Assembly: GCA_010094025.1 (NCBI GenBank)
Contig: ML991843.1
Location: forward strand, 62,001 to 126,000
Direction: 5' to 3'
DNA from: Viridothelium virens
Lineage: Eukaryota > Ascomycota > Dothideomycetes > Trypetheliales > Trypetheliaceae
Length of the DNA stretch: 64,000 nt
Shown here: positions 46,675-58,978 of the stretch, piece after piece
How positions within the stretch are numbered: the first letter of the stretch is position 1
How the letters are laid out: the number at the start of each line of letters is the position of its first letter
Made by a program: the position numbers and the translations under genes
The notes under the pieces: generated by a model
What the model was told of the DNA's origin: nothing
What the model saw: only the letters and a program-made list of their open reading frames with translations
The model's database searches: none

Positions 46675-47740
46675 CAATCCGTCAATATCCGAAGTGACCT
46701 CAAGACGAGGATTGAGTAAACCAGCCTGAAAGACTACCAAGAGGCAAACACAGGAATGAAAAGTTAGCAAGCAAAATGTGGACTGCTGAGAGGAGAATAT
46801 AATTTGTGATCCAGGCAGCAAATGTGAGAACTGAAGGAAGCAATGAGTGAGAGGCGAGCGTCACTACCCTGGTTTTGGGGCTGTTTGTATAATTTGTGTG
46901 ATAATTCACGAGTGAACCAGCAATTTGCTGACGCCTTCCCCTTTTCCGTTAAACCAAAACACGCATGACGTAGACGTGTCTCGGTGGCGCGCGTTTACTC
47001 TAGAGTACCACCTGCGTGTTTCGCGACTGTCATGTCAAGACCCCGCCATTGGTCGGAAGTACACGGCACACAAAACTTGAGAAAAGCTAGCAGATTGTCT
47101 CAATCGTCTCAAATGTCAAGTTTCAACATTTTGATCAATGTTCCTTCGGGAGAGCTCCCTAATGAGAATCCTATTTGGCGACCGGCCAATTTCCACCCAT
47201 CCTTGCCTCGGCGAAACATGACCGCCGCCGATCTTCCATTGCATCATCACCACTACCTCTGCTAATTCGCGGGGCTTTGGCAGCACTTGAGCTGTTGATA
47301 CTGCTTCAACCGTCCAACAATGGAAATACGACAGGAAGGACGCAAGACCCCTTAGTCCTGATTCCAAAAACACTATGAAATTCATCCATGCCACTCATCA
47401 ACAAACGGAATATCACAACAAGTAGCTACCCAGCAGTCTCCGCCATCCCCACACACAGAGCAGGCTAGACGGGTATTAGAAGGTCCATCTTCACAATCTC
47501 CAATTGGCCAAGACAGAAACCGCGCAAACAGACGAAGACCTATCATATGACGCCATCTTCCACATTCAGTCTTGAGGATTTGAAAGAGGTAATCGTCTGC
47601 ATTAGTGTGATCCTTCTCCATTACCCCCACACCTAAAGACACCACTTTTTCCGACAAAGCTTCTGCCCGGGACTGCGGGAATCGAACTTCGAAAAGGCGT
47701 CCAGCCTCGTTCTCCCTCATACATTCTTTCAATCTTTGCC
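46675..47740. promoter_or_regulatory. Divergent promoter region, coiled-coil / F-box genes
   Basis: About 1.07 kb between divergent start codons, with no protein-like frame. Holds both promoters and 5' leaders. Confidence 0.5.
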
Positions 47741-49316
47741 ATGGAGTCAAGGCAAAAGACAGCTCCTTTACTGTCATTACCCACCGAGCTTCTCCATGAA
47801 ATAATTACCTATCTTCCAACTTTGACTCTCGTCGATCTCTTGAGTACATGCCGTGATCTCCGCACACATGCTCTAGAAGATTCAATGTGGCAGAAAGTCA
47901 TCAATGCGAATTTGCCAAGCATCGCGCCTCTTGCCTCACCACATCCATACCCATCGTTCCGAACTCTCTACGCTACCTTTCACCCGAACTGGTTCCTACC
48001 CAAAAATAAGCTATGGATTGCCGACAATGCTGCTACCGGAAAACTTCTCCTAGCTCGTTACGATCCTCAACGTGCTGTAATCGAGGCTCATTCGCTCGTC
48101 GCCGAACGAGGGATGCATACATTCAGTCTATGGGCTCACGATGACGAAGTGATCATTCATACCTTCTCACCAAAGGTCCAACTTGATCTCAATTCTCCAG
48201 CCATTCGCCTTGGCCCCTACGCTCATGCTGATGGCCGGAGTTGTGGTATTAGGGAATCTCCCTTGCACAAACGGTTGCAACGTGAGATACCCATGGACAC
48301 ACACACGGGGCCAGGAAGCCAAGGAATCTATAGCACGTTCATGTTAACAAGGCCTCTTGATCCCTCTTTGATCAATCCGGGAACGTCGGTCTGGCCTCCC
48401 CAAATCATACCAGCAGGAGAGAGAGCTCGCAATGAGAGTGCTCAGCAATTCAATGCAATTGGTCATAAGCCTTCATGCTTATCTGAGATGAGCACAGGAA
48501 CATTTCGTCTGAGGAAATGGATGCAATTTGGGACAAGTCGCATTCCAGGTCATGGGGGTATATCAATGCGTATGGGAGAAGATGTAGTCACATATGGTAC
48601 ATTGAAAGAGGAAGCATATACACCCACATTAGACAAACCTTGGCAAGGAATCTGGGTCGGAGATTACTCAGGTCATGGATGTGAGTTTCTGTTGGTAACA
48701 CAACCAAACAAAGAAGACGAGCGCCCGCTACCAGAGGGCGTACGACAGCGGCGAAGCCAAGCGGTCCTCAGCACAGCGTATTTTGACACTGGAACACATG
48801 CGATATTGAATCCCTATCCTCTGACTGTCTTGAATGCTTCGGATGAGACAGAACTGGAGGCAGTCGAAGAAGAAGAAGAGATAACTGCGGAAAAAGAGCA
48901 TGGTCATTATGGGCAAGTTGAGAGTTCGGATACCAGATATCGAGGTCGTCTTGAGGCGATCAAGTTGACCGGTGATCCTAACGTCCCACGGGGGGAATAC
49001 ACATTTATCGCGCCCGACATAGGATCAAACGGCTTGATCAGAACAGCTACAGAAGACCCTTTCCGAGGCGCCAGGATTGTTAAAAGCGCCGGACACATTG
49101 CCGGTAGTGGATTCCGTGATGGTAGGTCAATTTCTGATTCTTTCAACTAATACAATGAAATATGATTTGACTTAATCTACAGATCAATACATTGCGACTC
49201 AGCTTATCATGATCTCGCACGATCGATTGGCACAATACTGGGAGCAGTTTGGGCATATCTCCTTTTATCAGCGCGTCAATGTTGATGCGTTAGTTCGGGG
49301 GGATGTCAGTTGTTAG
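47741..49316 (+). CDS. F-box protein, FBXO31-like
   Basis: Substrate adaptor of an SCF ubiquitin ligase. Exons 47741-49121 and 49183-49316 give 504 residues. The F-box is at about 9-50 (LLSLPTELLHEIITYLPTLTLVDLLSTCRDLR). The C-terminal part has FHPNWFLPKNKLWIAD and GIWVGDYSGHGCEFLLV, the block that fungal proteins share with the substrate-binding domain of FBXO31 (cyclin D1-binding type). A Glu-rich loop (EEEEEITAEKEH) lies at about 375-390. The intron 49122-49182 restores the last strands, ending FGHISFYQRV. The substrate is unknown. Start taken at the first ATG, directly before the F-box. Confidence 0.88.
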
Positions 49317-49897
49317 CCTTTCATCGCCCAGCGACGTGGAATAGTTATAAGAGAAGCCAAAAATTCGACACACCCAGATTGATGTTCGAGTACAATGGCA
49401 TCGATTCTCCTAGAAATTGGGCAAGAGAGGCGTCTGAATTCAATCGTCAGTTCTACTCCATACCTAGAATCATAGAAGACCAAACAGCTCGCAGCATGTT
49501 GAACTACCTTTTCGATCTTGTGAGCTTGATATGAAGTTTAGCATTTTGAAAACTTATGAGGGAATAGAAGTAATGAGTGTAATGAAAACACCAGAGCAAA
49601 CCATCAAAATTACCCAATCTTCGGTGCTTCATCGCCGAGGATCGCCGTTCAGCGGGCACGCGGCATGGATCTTAGATCTGACGTCACTGGCTAGCCCTTC
49701 TTGCAATGCCCACCAACCAAGCACCCCCATCTCTGACCTACATGCTTAAATCTATGGAGCTCGACGCGTCAGCATCTAATAGCATTTAGACCTCATACAA
49801 GCGACTTTTCATCCATATCCTTTCCCACACGTATACTCAAGTCCATCTCTATCCATACAAGACTATTTGTACCTTGGGAACTGCTTCCTTATCAACC
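49317..49897. other. Intergenic, 0.6 kb
   Basis: 3' UTR of the F-box gene and promoter of the small LEA-like gene. No gene seen. Confidence 0.45.
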
Positions 49898-50233
49898 ATG
49901 ACGAACAACAAGGATGCCGGTGTCACAGGCGCTGCAGAGTTTGTTGGCTCGACGCTCGGAAACACTGTCGGGAGTGTGTCGAGAACTGTCGGAAGCGTGA
50001 CAGGTACTGCCGCACGCGGTGTAGGCGACGTGGTGACGTCCGCCACCGGACAGTATGGCAAGGTGAGATAGGTTCACCATTGTGCTATCGTCGCCGAGGG
50101 AATCTAATAATGGAAACAGCCCATAGGCGATGCTGTCGGAAGCATTGGAACTGGAGTTGAGTCTGGGGCTCACCGCATCGGCAAAGGAGCTGAGGACATT
50201 GGGCATGGAAAAAATCCGGGTCGCACTTTTTGA
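49898..50233 (+). CDS. Small Gly/Val/Thr-rich LEA-like protein
   Basis: Exons 49898-50062 and 50120-50233 give 92 residues; the intron is phase 0 (YGK|PIGDAVG). The sequence is low in large hydrophobic residues and has a loose repeat of about 11: TLGNTVGSVSRTVGSVTGTAARGVGDVV, here split as TLGNTVGSVSRTVG and GSVTGTAARGVGDVV. This resembles late-embryogenesis-abundant or hydrophilic stress proteins that form amphipathic helices on drying or on membranes. No signal peptide or TM segment. Function is inferred only from composition; the gene model itself is well supported by the clean splice. Confidence 0.8.
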
Positions 50234-50891
50234 ATTAGATATAAGAGATCATGAACATTAACGGCGGAAGACTCGAAGGAGTTGGACGATTCTGAAGAGG
50301 ATGACATTCGACGGAGACCTTCATTTTCAGGATACCCCCTTTCACCACCGTAATATGAATGATGAGGCCCCTTAGTTAAGCTTTATTGAATGGTAGGAAA
50401 TCTACCTAGTTACACAGTGAAATGTTCCCATGATGCCCAAATGATAGTATGGTTCAATGCAATTAGGCTAAGTTTGGAAGCCTCGATCCCTATACTGTAC
50501 GAGCAAGGCAAGGATTAAGGGGGCTAGACAGAATTTCTCCTTGGCGCACTGTTGATCCGACGTCACCAAGGCCCTTTACCCGCCAATCACAACCACATCA
50601 GGCCCTAACCTTTCGACACAACATACTCAGCCGTCTTTCCAGAATACATGGAGGCTCCGCATTTCTTTCTCCGCACATCCACTTCACGTCCCCACGGGGA
50701 ACGCCGGCACGCGGACTAGCCACTTCACGCGGACACGGGGTAACGGGGTCGACACCACTCTGGTCATGCATCATGACGAACGTCTTGGGCATCATGAAAA
50801 GTTGTCCCGCTGGGAGGCTAAAAAAGCCCCAGCCGCAGCCACTCCAATTTGGAGGGCTCCGAGCAGACCGATCTGGTACAGGCTTCTCGAA
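50234..50891. other. Intergenic, 0.65 kb, promoter side of GH28 gene
   Basis: No separate gene. The frame of the GH28 protein stays open upstream to an ATG at 50766, which would add 42 residues before the signal peptide. Confidence 0.5.
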
Positions 50892-52421
50892 ATGCTCGTA
50901 GGAACTGTTTTAATATGTCTTGCTCTGGCTTGGAGCGGGTTGGCAGCGATACCGTCAGGAGCAGGAAAGCCGCCTCCTTATCATCCCCCACCGAAAGTCA
51001 AGGAATGCGTGGTACAGCCGCATCCTTCTGGGGGAGATTCGGCTCCTGCCATCCTTGATGCCTTTCGTATGTGCGGTCAGGATGGGAAAATCGCCTTTCT
51101 CAACGAAACGTATCATGTCAATAGCGTGATGACCACAACGGGATTGAAGAATTGCGAGGTCGAGATCAACGGGACTTTGCTGGTAAGAGACCTTCCGATC
51201 TAAGAATGAGTCTTGCTTTCTTTAATCATCTTAACATTTCCGCGAGCTGTCAACGATTCGTTTCTTGCAGGAATATTTGTTCACGACTGCCTCTCATTGT
51301 CTTGAATAAAAGCAACTCTGGTGTTGTGTTCGTCAGCACGATCAAACGAAAACTCCTAATGAAGCTGCAAGCCGCATTTTCGAAGCATACTGACAGCATC
51401 CCAGTGGGGTACAGACATCAACTATTGGCTTAACAGCTCTCTTCCGATGGGCTATCAGAACCAATCCACCGCTTGGCAATTTGGAGGCACCAATGTTCAT
51501 CTCCACGGCCATGGCTACGGCACTCTCAACGGCAACGGGCAAGTCTGGTACGACTTCAACAAGGGCCAGTCCAACTACCCTCGGCGACCGCATCAAATCA
51601 CCTTCACCGGGCTGTACGACTCCGTCATCGAGAACATGCGCTTCGTCCAAAGCCAAATGTGGACGATGACCGTCATCCACGCCTCGAACGTGCTGCTGCA
51701 AAACATCTACGTGAGCAGCACGTCAAACGACAGCGCCTCCACCGACAACACCGACGGCGCCGACACCATCTACGCCAACAACATCACCTTCCGGAACTGG
51801 GACGTGACCAACGGCGACGACTGCATCTCGCAGAAGGCGAACTCGACGAACATCCTCATGGAGGACATCACGTGCCACGGCGGCACGGGCATCGCCATCG
51901 GCTCCATCGGCCAGTACAACGGCCGCTTCGAGACGATCCAGAACGTGACGGCGCGCCGTGTCCACGCGATTCGCACGCAGTACATTGCGTACATCAAGAC
52001 GTGGACGGGGGTGGCGACGGGGTATCCGCCGAACGGCGGCGGCGGCGGGCTCGGCTTCATCCAGAACCTCACGTTTAGCGAGCTCGAGGCGGTCAACACC
52101 AGCATTCCGTTTGGGATCACGCAGTGTACCTCGTATAATGGCGCGACGCCGGATTGCGATACCAGCAAGTTCAATATCCGGGATGTGAAGTTTGTGCATG
52201 CGAATGGGACGTTGAGTGCGGCGGCGAATGAGACGGTCGCCCAGATGCAGTGTAGTGCGGCGGCTCCGTGTCCTGGGATTGAGGTGAAAGACGTTGCGGT
52301 TACGGAGTTGGTGGGGGGACAGAAGGCATACCAGTATCAATGTGATAGTGTAGAGGATCCGATAGGTTTCAACTGTACGGGGCCGGTCCCTTGTGATAAC
52401 CATGCTTTTGGAGGCTGTTGA
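50892..52421 (+). CDS. Secreted GH28 pectinase-like enzyme (RgxB-like clade)
   Basis: Extracellular right-handed beta-helix hydrolase acting on pectin. Exons 50892-51182 and 51405-52421 give 435 residues with a good signal peptide (LVGTVLICLALAWSGLAA). Family motifs are NTDGAD (about 212), NGDDCIS (about 235), GGTGIAIGSIGQY (about 258) and YIKTWTG (about 292). In true polygalacturonases the last two are GHG and RIK; here His and Arg are replaced, as I recall for the RgxB-like group of exo-acting enzymes or alpha-L-rhamnosidases with the YPPNGGGGG loop. The start at 50892 was preferred over 50766 because it places the signal peptide first. The single intron (222 nt) is long for this genome. 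Many NxS/T sites suggest glycosylation. Confidence 0.9.
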
Positions 52422-53394
52422 TCTTGGAAGTCTGACGTAGGGAAGAGGTATTGGGGCTTGAAGCGAGAAGAAGTCTCAGATGTTCGGGTTGATGCGCCAA
52501 GAGGTAGGATGTACAGATTTTGCATGTGATGAAGCACTCTTGAACAGGGAATAATTGCAAGGATGATTGATGTATAATAGGAAATACTTTCGCAACTTTT
52601 CACTGGATAATTGGACACTCTGCATATATTATAGACTCCGATAATTCGATAAGGTTCTCTTCGATTGTAAATGAGAGTACAGCCGACTAAGGTATTAGAA
52701 TACGGTCAAACATGCAATGACTACTCCAAACTCATGAGAAGCATTTCAAAACAATCGATTTCAACGAATTGGATGCATCGTTCATTGACGGCTACTTGAA
52801 TCTTCGATGGAGGAGAGCAATGAATTGTTGTACATACCTAAGGACTCGAGGGCAGCTGTGTTTATCCGTAGTCTTCAACTAATAATTATGTAATTGGAAT
52901 TTATATCTGATAGTAAGGAGTACTCTATAGTATGAAGCTGGTGAGAACGTCTCTATTTTTTTTTGTTTTGTTTTTTTTTTGCAAGAGACGAGATCGGGCT
53001 CTTGTACTGAAATGAATATAATTCGAATCTTGGCAGCCAGAACGGTTGCATACATGCTAATTACAACTATGCGACAAAGAGCGCTTCATGTAGCGCCGAT
53101 GATGCAATGATGCCGGCTTTGATCTCATTAGCGAAAGCCATTTAGAGGCTTAGCTGTGGCTCGTGCGCCAGAGGTGTCGATCGCAGGAGTCGCTAGTACA
53201 TATGTGGCTAGTACACCGGCTTCCGAAATTCACCAACGACGTCATTCGTTGTCACGTCGACGCCTAAGCTGGACCTCTCGCGCTTCTCTTCTTCCGCTGC
53301 ATTCCTGTTGTGATCTCTTCTAGCGATTGTTCATCCTCAATCATATCCTCTCTCTTCAGATCAGCTTTGCGGATCCAAGACTCCGACCTTCACA
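52422..53394. other. Intergenic, about 1 kb
   Basis: No gene recognised. T-rich tracts at about 52955-52980. The PIL1 promoter and pyrimidine-rich leader lie at the right end. Confidence 0.5.
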
Positions 53395-54757
53395 ATGCAC
53401 AGAACTTATAGTATGCGCCAGTCGCGCGCGCCGACTGCGTCGCAGATCCAGAACCCCCCTCCACCAACCTCGTCAACAAAGTCCGGCCGTTTCTTTGGTA
53501 GAGCCAATCTTGGTAAGTCTCTGACTGTTCTCATCTTGCATAGGGGCTGTTCTGTTTCTTTTGGAGGTCTTCATACCCAAGGCGCTTTCCGAACAATTAC
53601 CAGCATGTGCACTGGGCAATCCAGGGGGTTGGCTATATTCTTGCCAATCGTCGATGAGGTAGTGGATTGGACCCATGATTACCATTATTCGTTACCTTCT
53701 CTCTTTGGCCTGTTGTTTGCGTGATCTCAGTTTGTACTGACTTTGATCGTTTAGGTCACAACTTCCGTAAGAATGCCGCTGGTGCATTCGGACCCGATCT
53801 CGCCAAGAAGCTGTCCCAGCTCGTCAAGATGGAGAAGAACGTCATGCGTAGCATGGAGCTGGTTGGCAGAGAGAGAATGGAAGTTGCTCAACAGCTCTCC
53901 CTCTGGGGCGAAGCCTGTGACGATGATGTCTCTGATGTAACGGACAAACTCGGCGTCTTAATCTACGAGATCGGGGAGTTGGAGGACCAATTTGTTGATC
54001 GATATGATCAATACCGTGTCACCATCAAGAGCATTCGCAATATAGAAGCTTCAGTCCAGCCTAGCCGTGACAGGAAGCAGAAGATCACAGACCAGATCGC
54101 TCAGCTCAAGTACAAGGAACCCAATTCCCCCAAGATTGTTGTCCTTGAGCAGGAACTCGTCCGTGCTGAGGCCGAGTCTCTCGTTGCTGAAGCTCAACTA
54201 TCCAATATTACGCGTGAGAAGCTCAAGGCTGCGTTCACCTACCAATTTGATGCTCTACGCGAGCACTCAGAAAAACTTGCCATCATTGCTGGCTTTGGTA
54301 AGCATCTTTTGGAGCTGGTTGATGACACCCCGGTCACTCCAGGTGAGACGAGGAATGCGTATGATGGCTATGAAGCTAGCAAAGCGTGAGTCTCGACTGG
54401 ACCAAATAACAATCGTAGCATACTAATTCATCGTACAGTATCATCCAGGACTGCGAAGATGCCCTCACTAATTGGGTTGAGTCGTCTGCTGCCGTAAAGT
54501 CCAATCTTTCAACTCGTGCCCGTACTTTATCTCAGCGCCGTCATGCTGCTCGTCGTCAGCCTGGAGAGGCCGTTGATCTTGCCGATCAGGATCAGCCCCT
54601 CCAGAACCGTGAATCTGGCTTGTGGGTCCCAGCGTCCCAACACCGTGGAGATGAATATGACGAAGATGAGGAAGAGGAAGAAGAGGTTGCCGACACTGCG
54701 GCTGCTCCAAACGGTGGGGAAAGGGGCCGCGAGGAAGAGCGGATCGAGGCTGCGTAG
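53395..54757 (+). CDS. PIL1: Eisosome core protein PIL1/LSP1 family
   Basis: BAR-domain protein that coats furrow-like eisosome domains on the inner face of the plasma membrane. Exons 53395-53512, 53755-54385 and 54439-54757 give 355 residues. The opening MHRTYSMRQSRAPTASQIQN and FRKNAAGAFGPDLAKKLSQL are near-invariant in moulds. The BAR core covers about 50-265 with many Lys/Arg residues for phosphoinositide binding. The C-terminal tail is acidic (DEYDEDEEEEEEV), with phosphorylation sites likely in the N-terminus. The 242-nt first intron interrupts right after RFFGRANLG. PIL1 and LSP1 paralogues cannot be separated from one copy. Confidence 0.95.
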
Positions 54758-55360
54758 GTCTTATCTCTAAAGAACCCGGGAACAGGGAGGGCCACAGAAT
54801 TAGACGTCAAAGGTTTCATTTAATTGCCAGGAGCGTATACCCGTAAGTTACCGGATCATGAAGGATGATATGATAATGGGGTAATGGGGAACACTTGGAC
54901 GGAAGGGGTTTCCGGAATACGAAATGTGTAATAGTTTGAATTACAAAGTGTAATGCCATTTGTCAACTGCTTTCTCTATTGCAATGTAAATTCACTGGTC
55001 AATAGTGCAACTTCCATCGCCCCCCTCGAATCCCGTTTTTGTATATTTGATGGGTGCCAGATATGCAACAGCTAATACATAGAAGGACATCAATTTGAGC
55101 TGGTAGACATAGTCTCAACTGTCTCACTGGTCTCTGAATTGAGTATGTATGGAAGTGAATGGAATGAGTAGAGCCTGGTATTGGCTACCTAAAGCAAGTC
55201 GCGTTCCTAAGGTCTCCGCATTGAAGACCAAAAAAAAAAAGACCTCCGCAACCTCAATTCCCACGTTATTGCGACTGCGCCAATCTTCTGAACTGTCGTT
55301 GACCCAAAACCCAATTGGGTCTTTGATAGCTCCTCTGAAGCTGGAGTTCACCATGTTAGT
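54758..55360. other. Intergenic, 0.6 kb, leader of IleRS gene
   Basis: 3' UTR of PIL1 and promoter of the mitochondrial synthetase. A run of 10 A at about 55231-55240. No gene seen. Confidence 0.5.
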
Positions 55361-55367
55361 ATGCTAA
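55353..55367 (+). promoter_or_regulatory. Four-codon upstream ORF overlapping the IleRS start
   Basis: ATG TTA GTA TGC TAA: an ATG in good context (CACCATG) eight bases before the main ATG and in another frame; its stop lies just past the main start. Ribosomes starting here would have to leak or re-initiate to make the synthetase. Confidence 0.6.
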
Positions 55368-58300
55368 AACCTAGCTTCACCCTTCGCGCCCCAAAATCAT
55401 GGTCATCTACGCTCAAACTTCCGAAATCGAAATTTCCCCCTCGACCCTTCGCTGCCGAACAACCTACCTATCTACGTCGCTGTACCGATGACCTTTACGC
55501 TTGGCAGAGCTCAGCTCGATTTGAAGCCTCTGCCGATAATCATGACACATTTGTTCTTCACGATGGCCCTCCATATGCTAATGGAAGCCTGCATATTGGC
55601 CATGCCCTCAACAAGATCCTGAAAGATATGGTCTGCAGATTTCAACTCAGTCAAGGAAAGAGGGTGCATTATATACCGGGCTGGGACTGCCATGGTCTAC
55701 CCATTGAAATCAAGGCTTTGCAACAACATAAGGAGCTCAGCTCGGGAGATGGGAAAGCTGCGATTGAGGATAGTCAAGGGGGAAATGCAATCGCAGTCCG
55801 ACGAGCAGCAAGGAAGCTAGCAGAGAGGACGGTCGAGGAACAGAAGGCAGGCTTCAAGCAGTGGGCCATCATGGGCGATTGGGATCATGCATATCGTACC
55901 ATGGATAAGGAGTTTGAATTGAGGCAGTTGAAGATATTCAAAGATATGGTCGAAAAGGGTGAGACTTCCCATAGATATCAGATGATTGTATTTTAATTTT
56001 ACGCGAGCTCACACACTGAGATTTCGACACGTACCTCGAACTAACGTAATCTAGGGTTGATTTATCGCCAGAAGAAACCGGTGTACTGGTCACCATCCTC
56101 ACATACAGCACTGGCCGAAGCAGAGCTCGAATACGACGAAAGGCATACCTCAATCGCCGCTTATGTGAAGTTTCCTATCGTTGAATTGCCCCCAAAACTT
56201 CGACATCTCAAAGACAGTGTCTCGCGATTTTACGTTGTAATCTGGACGACTACACCATGGACATTACCTGCAAACAAAGCGATTGCTGTCCATCGCGACC
56301 TTGAATACACTGTCATTGCCGTGCCAGACGGCAAAGCACCAACCAAGTCTACGATGCTTCTAGTTGGAAAGGATCGGCTTGAGGCTATCGTCTCGCACAT
56401 GCCTGCATCTGAACCACCAAGCATCATCGTCGACAGCATCTTAGGTTCAGATCTTATTGGGCAGACAAAGTACATCAACGTACTTCGAGGCAGCCAATCA
56501 CAAGCCCAACCATTCTTAGACGCGCCCTTCGTTACTTCTTCAAGTGGCTCTGGTCTTGTCCATATGGCCCCTGGTCATGGTCAAGAAGACTATGATGTCT
56601 GTTATCCTCACGGTATCGACACTTTTGCCCCTGTTGATGACCAAGGCTGTTTCACAAGAGAGGCAATGCCCGACATGCCTGATTACTTGACTGGTAAAGC
56701 GGTGCAGACGGAGGGAACAGTCGCGGTGCTAAATTATTTGAAAAGATTTGGTGAAGTCCTCGGAGAGAGTCGTGGCCTTCTTCTTGCCTCTCATCAATTG
56801 CAGCATAAGTACCCCATTGATTGGCGGACGAAGCAACCAGTAATTATCCGGGCGACCGAGCAATGGTTCGCCGATGTTGATGGCATTAAAGCAGATGCCT
56901 TACATGCTCTCGATAGCGTACAATTTCTGCCGGAGTCTGGAAAAATAAGGCTACAAAGCTTCGTTGAAGGCCGGAGCCAATGGTGCGTGTCTCGTCAGCG
57001 AGCTTGGGGTGTGCCTATCCCAGCACTATACCAAAGGACTGCAACTGGGGTCGAAGCAGTCATGACAGGCGACACCATTGACCACATCATTAGAGTCATC
57101 AAAGACCGGGGCATTGATGCCTGGTGGAAGGATCAAGATAATGATCCAGCATGGATTCCTCCGTGGCTTGATGGTCCCTTCACTCGCGGAAGGGACACAA
57201 TGGATGTTTGGTTTGATAGCGGAACAACCTGGACCATGATTCCATCCAGCGACACTCGAGACTATCTTACAGATATCTACCTAGAAGGCACTGATCAGCA
57301 TCGGGGATGGTTTCAGTCCTCACTCTTGACTTATGTTGCACATCAAAGCTCAAAAACGAACAAAGACCCTGTCTCGCCAAAAGCACCGTTTAAAACACTA
57401 ATCACGCATGGATTCGTCCTGGATCAAGATGGTCGAAAGATGAGCAAGTCCGTTGGCAATGTAATCTCACCGCAGCAAATTATGGATGGCTCTTTGCTAC
57501 CGCCTCTCAAGCAGAAGAAACAAAAGGGAAATCCAGATCTGAAGGAAAATAGCAGCGTTTCTTATGATGCTATGGGTCCAGATGCTCTTCGACTTTGGGT
57601 CGCAGGAAGCGACTATACCAAAGATGTCGTGGTTGGCCAAACTGCCCTCCAAGGCGTGAACCAGAGCTTGCACAAATATCGCGTCACCTTTAAATGGCTT
57701 CTTGGCATTCTTTCCGATTATCAACCGCAGAGCAATCCTCCAACACTGTGTCTCATGGACCATATAGCACTCTACCAGTTGTTGCAAATATCGCATCAAG
57801 TTCACGCTTCATACACTGCACACGAATTCTTCAAGGTTGTTAATACAATCAATAGATTCGTTAATCAGGATCTTTCGGCCTTGTATTTCGAGACGCTGAA
57901 GGATCGCCTGTACACGGGCGAAGCCAACGACCGGCATGCCGCGCAGTCAGTCCTCGTTCAGATCTTTGACGCACTGCTGCAAATGCTCGGGCCTATCACA
58001 CCTTTGCTCGTTCAAGAGGTTTGGGCTTATACTTCAGACTCGCTGCAACAATTGCTGGGGAACCCTCTACATAAGACATGGATGCCGTCTCCGCCTAGAC
58101 CGGATCCGGAGCTGGAGCGCACGATCGCTCATCTTACTGCCGCCCACACTGCCGTCAAAGGCGCCCTAGAAGTTGCTCGGTCAGAGAAGCATGTGGGCTC
58201 AAGTCTCGAGTCTGATGTCATACTCTTGCTCTCCGAGTCTGTTGAGACGCCACTCACTCAAGTCAGTTCCGAGGACCTCGCCTCGATCTTCGTCGTCTCT

Positions 58301-58537
58301 GCTGTATCAGTCACAAAAGGAACTCCTATTTCGACAACAGTGGATGATACGCAGAGCAAGGACTGGCGATATGAAGGAAAGATCGAGCTCGATGGAAGGG
58401 CCTTGGGAACTGCTTTGGTGAGACCAGCAAAGGGAAACAAATGTCGAAGATGCTGGAGATACGCGGCTCCAGAGCTTGAGCACTTGTGCCAGAGGTGTGA
58501 GCTTGTTGTGCGTGACCTGGAAGTAGACCTGTCTTGA
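55361..58537 (+). CDS. ISM1: Isoleucyl-tRNA synthetase, mitochondrial
   Basis: Class Ia synthetase charging mitochondrial tRNA-Ile. Exons 55361-55958 and 56055-58537 give 1026 residues. The N-terminus is basic and Ser-rich without acidic residues (LKPSFTLRAPKSWSSTLKLP), a likely mitochondrial presequence. Signatures are YANGSLHIGHALNK (HIGH, about 70-83), the editing domain with TTPWTLPANKAI, GHGQEDYDVC, and DGRKMSKSVGN (KMSKS, about 655). A C-terminal zinc knuckle (CRRC ... CQRC, about 995-1018) is of the bacterial/organellar type. This length and zinc site separate it from the cytosolic enzyme. The 96-nt intron is phase 1 (EK|GLIYRQK). Confidence 0.95.
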
Positions 58538-58978
58538 AATTATTGTGGAGGAGATGACAGAACCTTGTAAGATATTGATTCACATGTATTTTACCATCCT
58601 GTATAGACAAACTCATCCAATAATCTGTACAAGCGCTCTTGTAGATTCAGTGTGATTATTACTTAAATAAAAACTGACCTTTTCATCTTTTCTTCCCACG
58701 AAATCAGCAGTAGCCCATTCCATCTAGTTGCATTTGATGGGTGTTGGCGTCGATCCCTGCATCATTGGTTGTTTGCCCAGCTTCCAAGCTTCACGCAGGG
58801 ACCAAGTGACATCAGTCGAGGCCTGGCCAGCTCATTGTTGACAGCTCAGGACAACAAACAATCTCAGACCAAGCAACTTCCACAGCTCCAATTCCTCTTT
58901 TCCGCCACCAAGCAGTATCTAGAGTTCAAAGTTTTACTCAAAAGGCCTGCGAAAGCTCTCTGCATCGTTTGCCTGACC
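58538..58978. other. Intergenic, 0.44 kb
   Basis: 3' UTR of the synthetase and promoter/leader of the RPEL gene; no gene seen. Confidence 0.5.

Noticed and set aside
51723-52403. 226-codon frame on the complement of the GH28 gene
   Set aside because: GC-rich third positions of the real gene keep the opposite strand open; its Arg-rich translation has no protein character.
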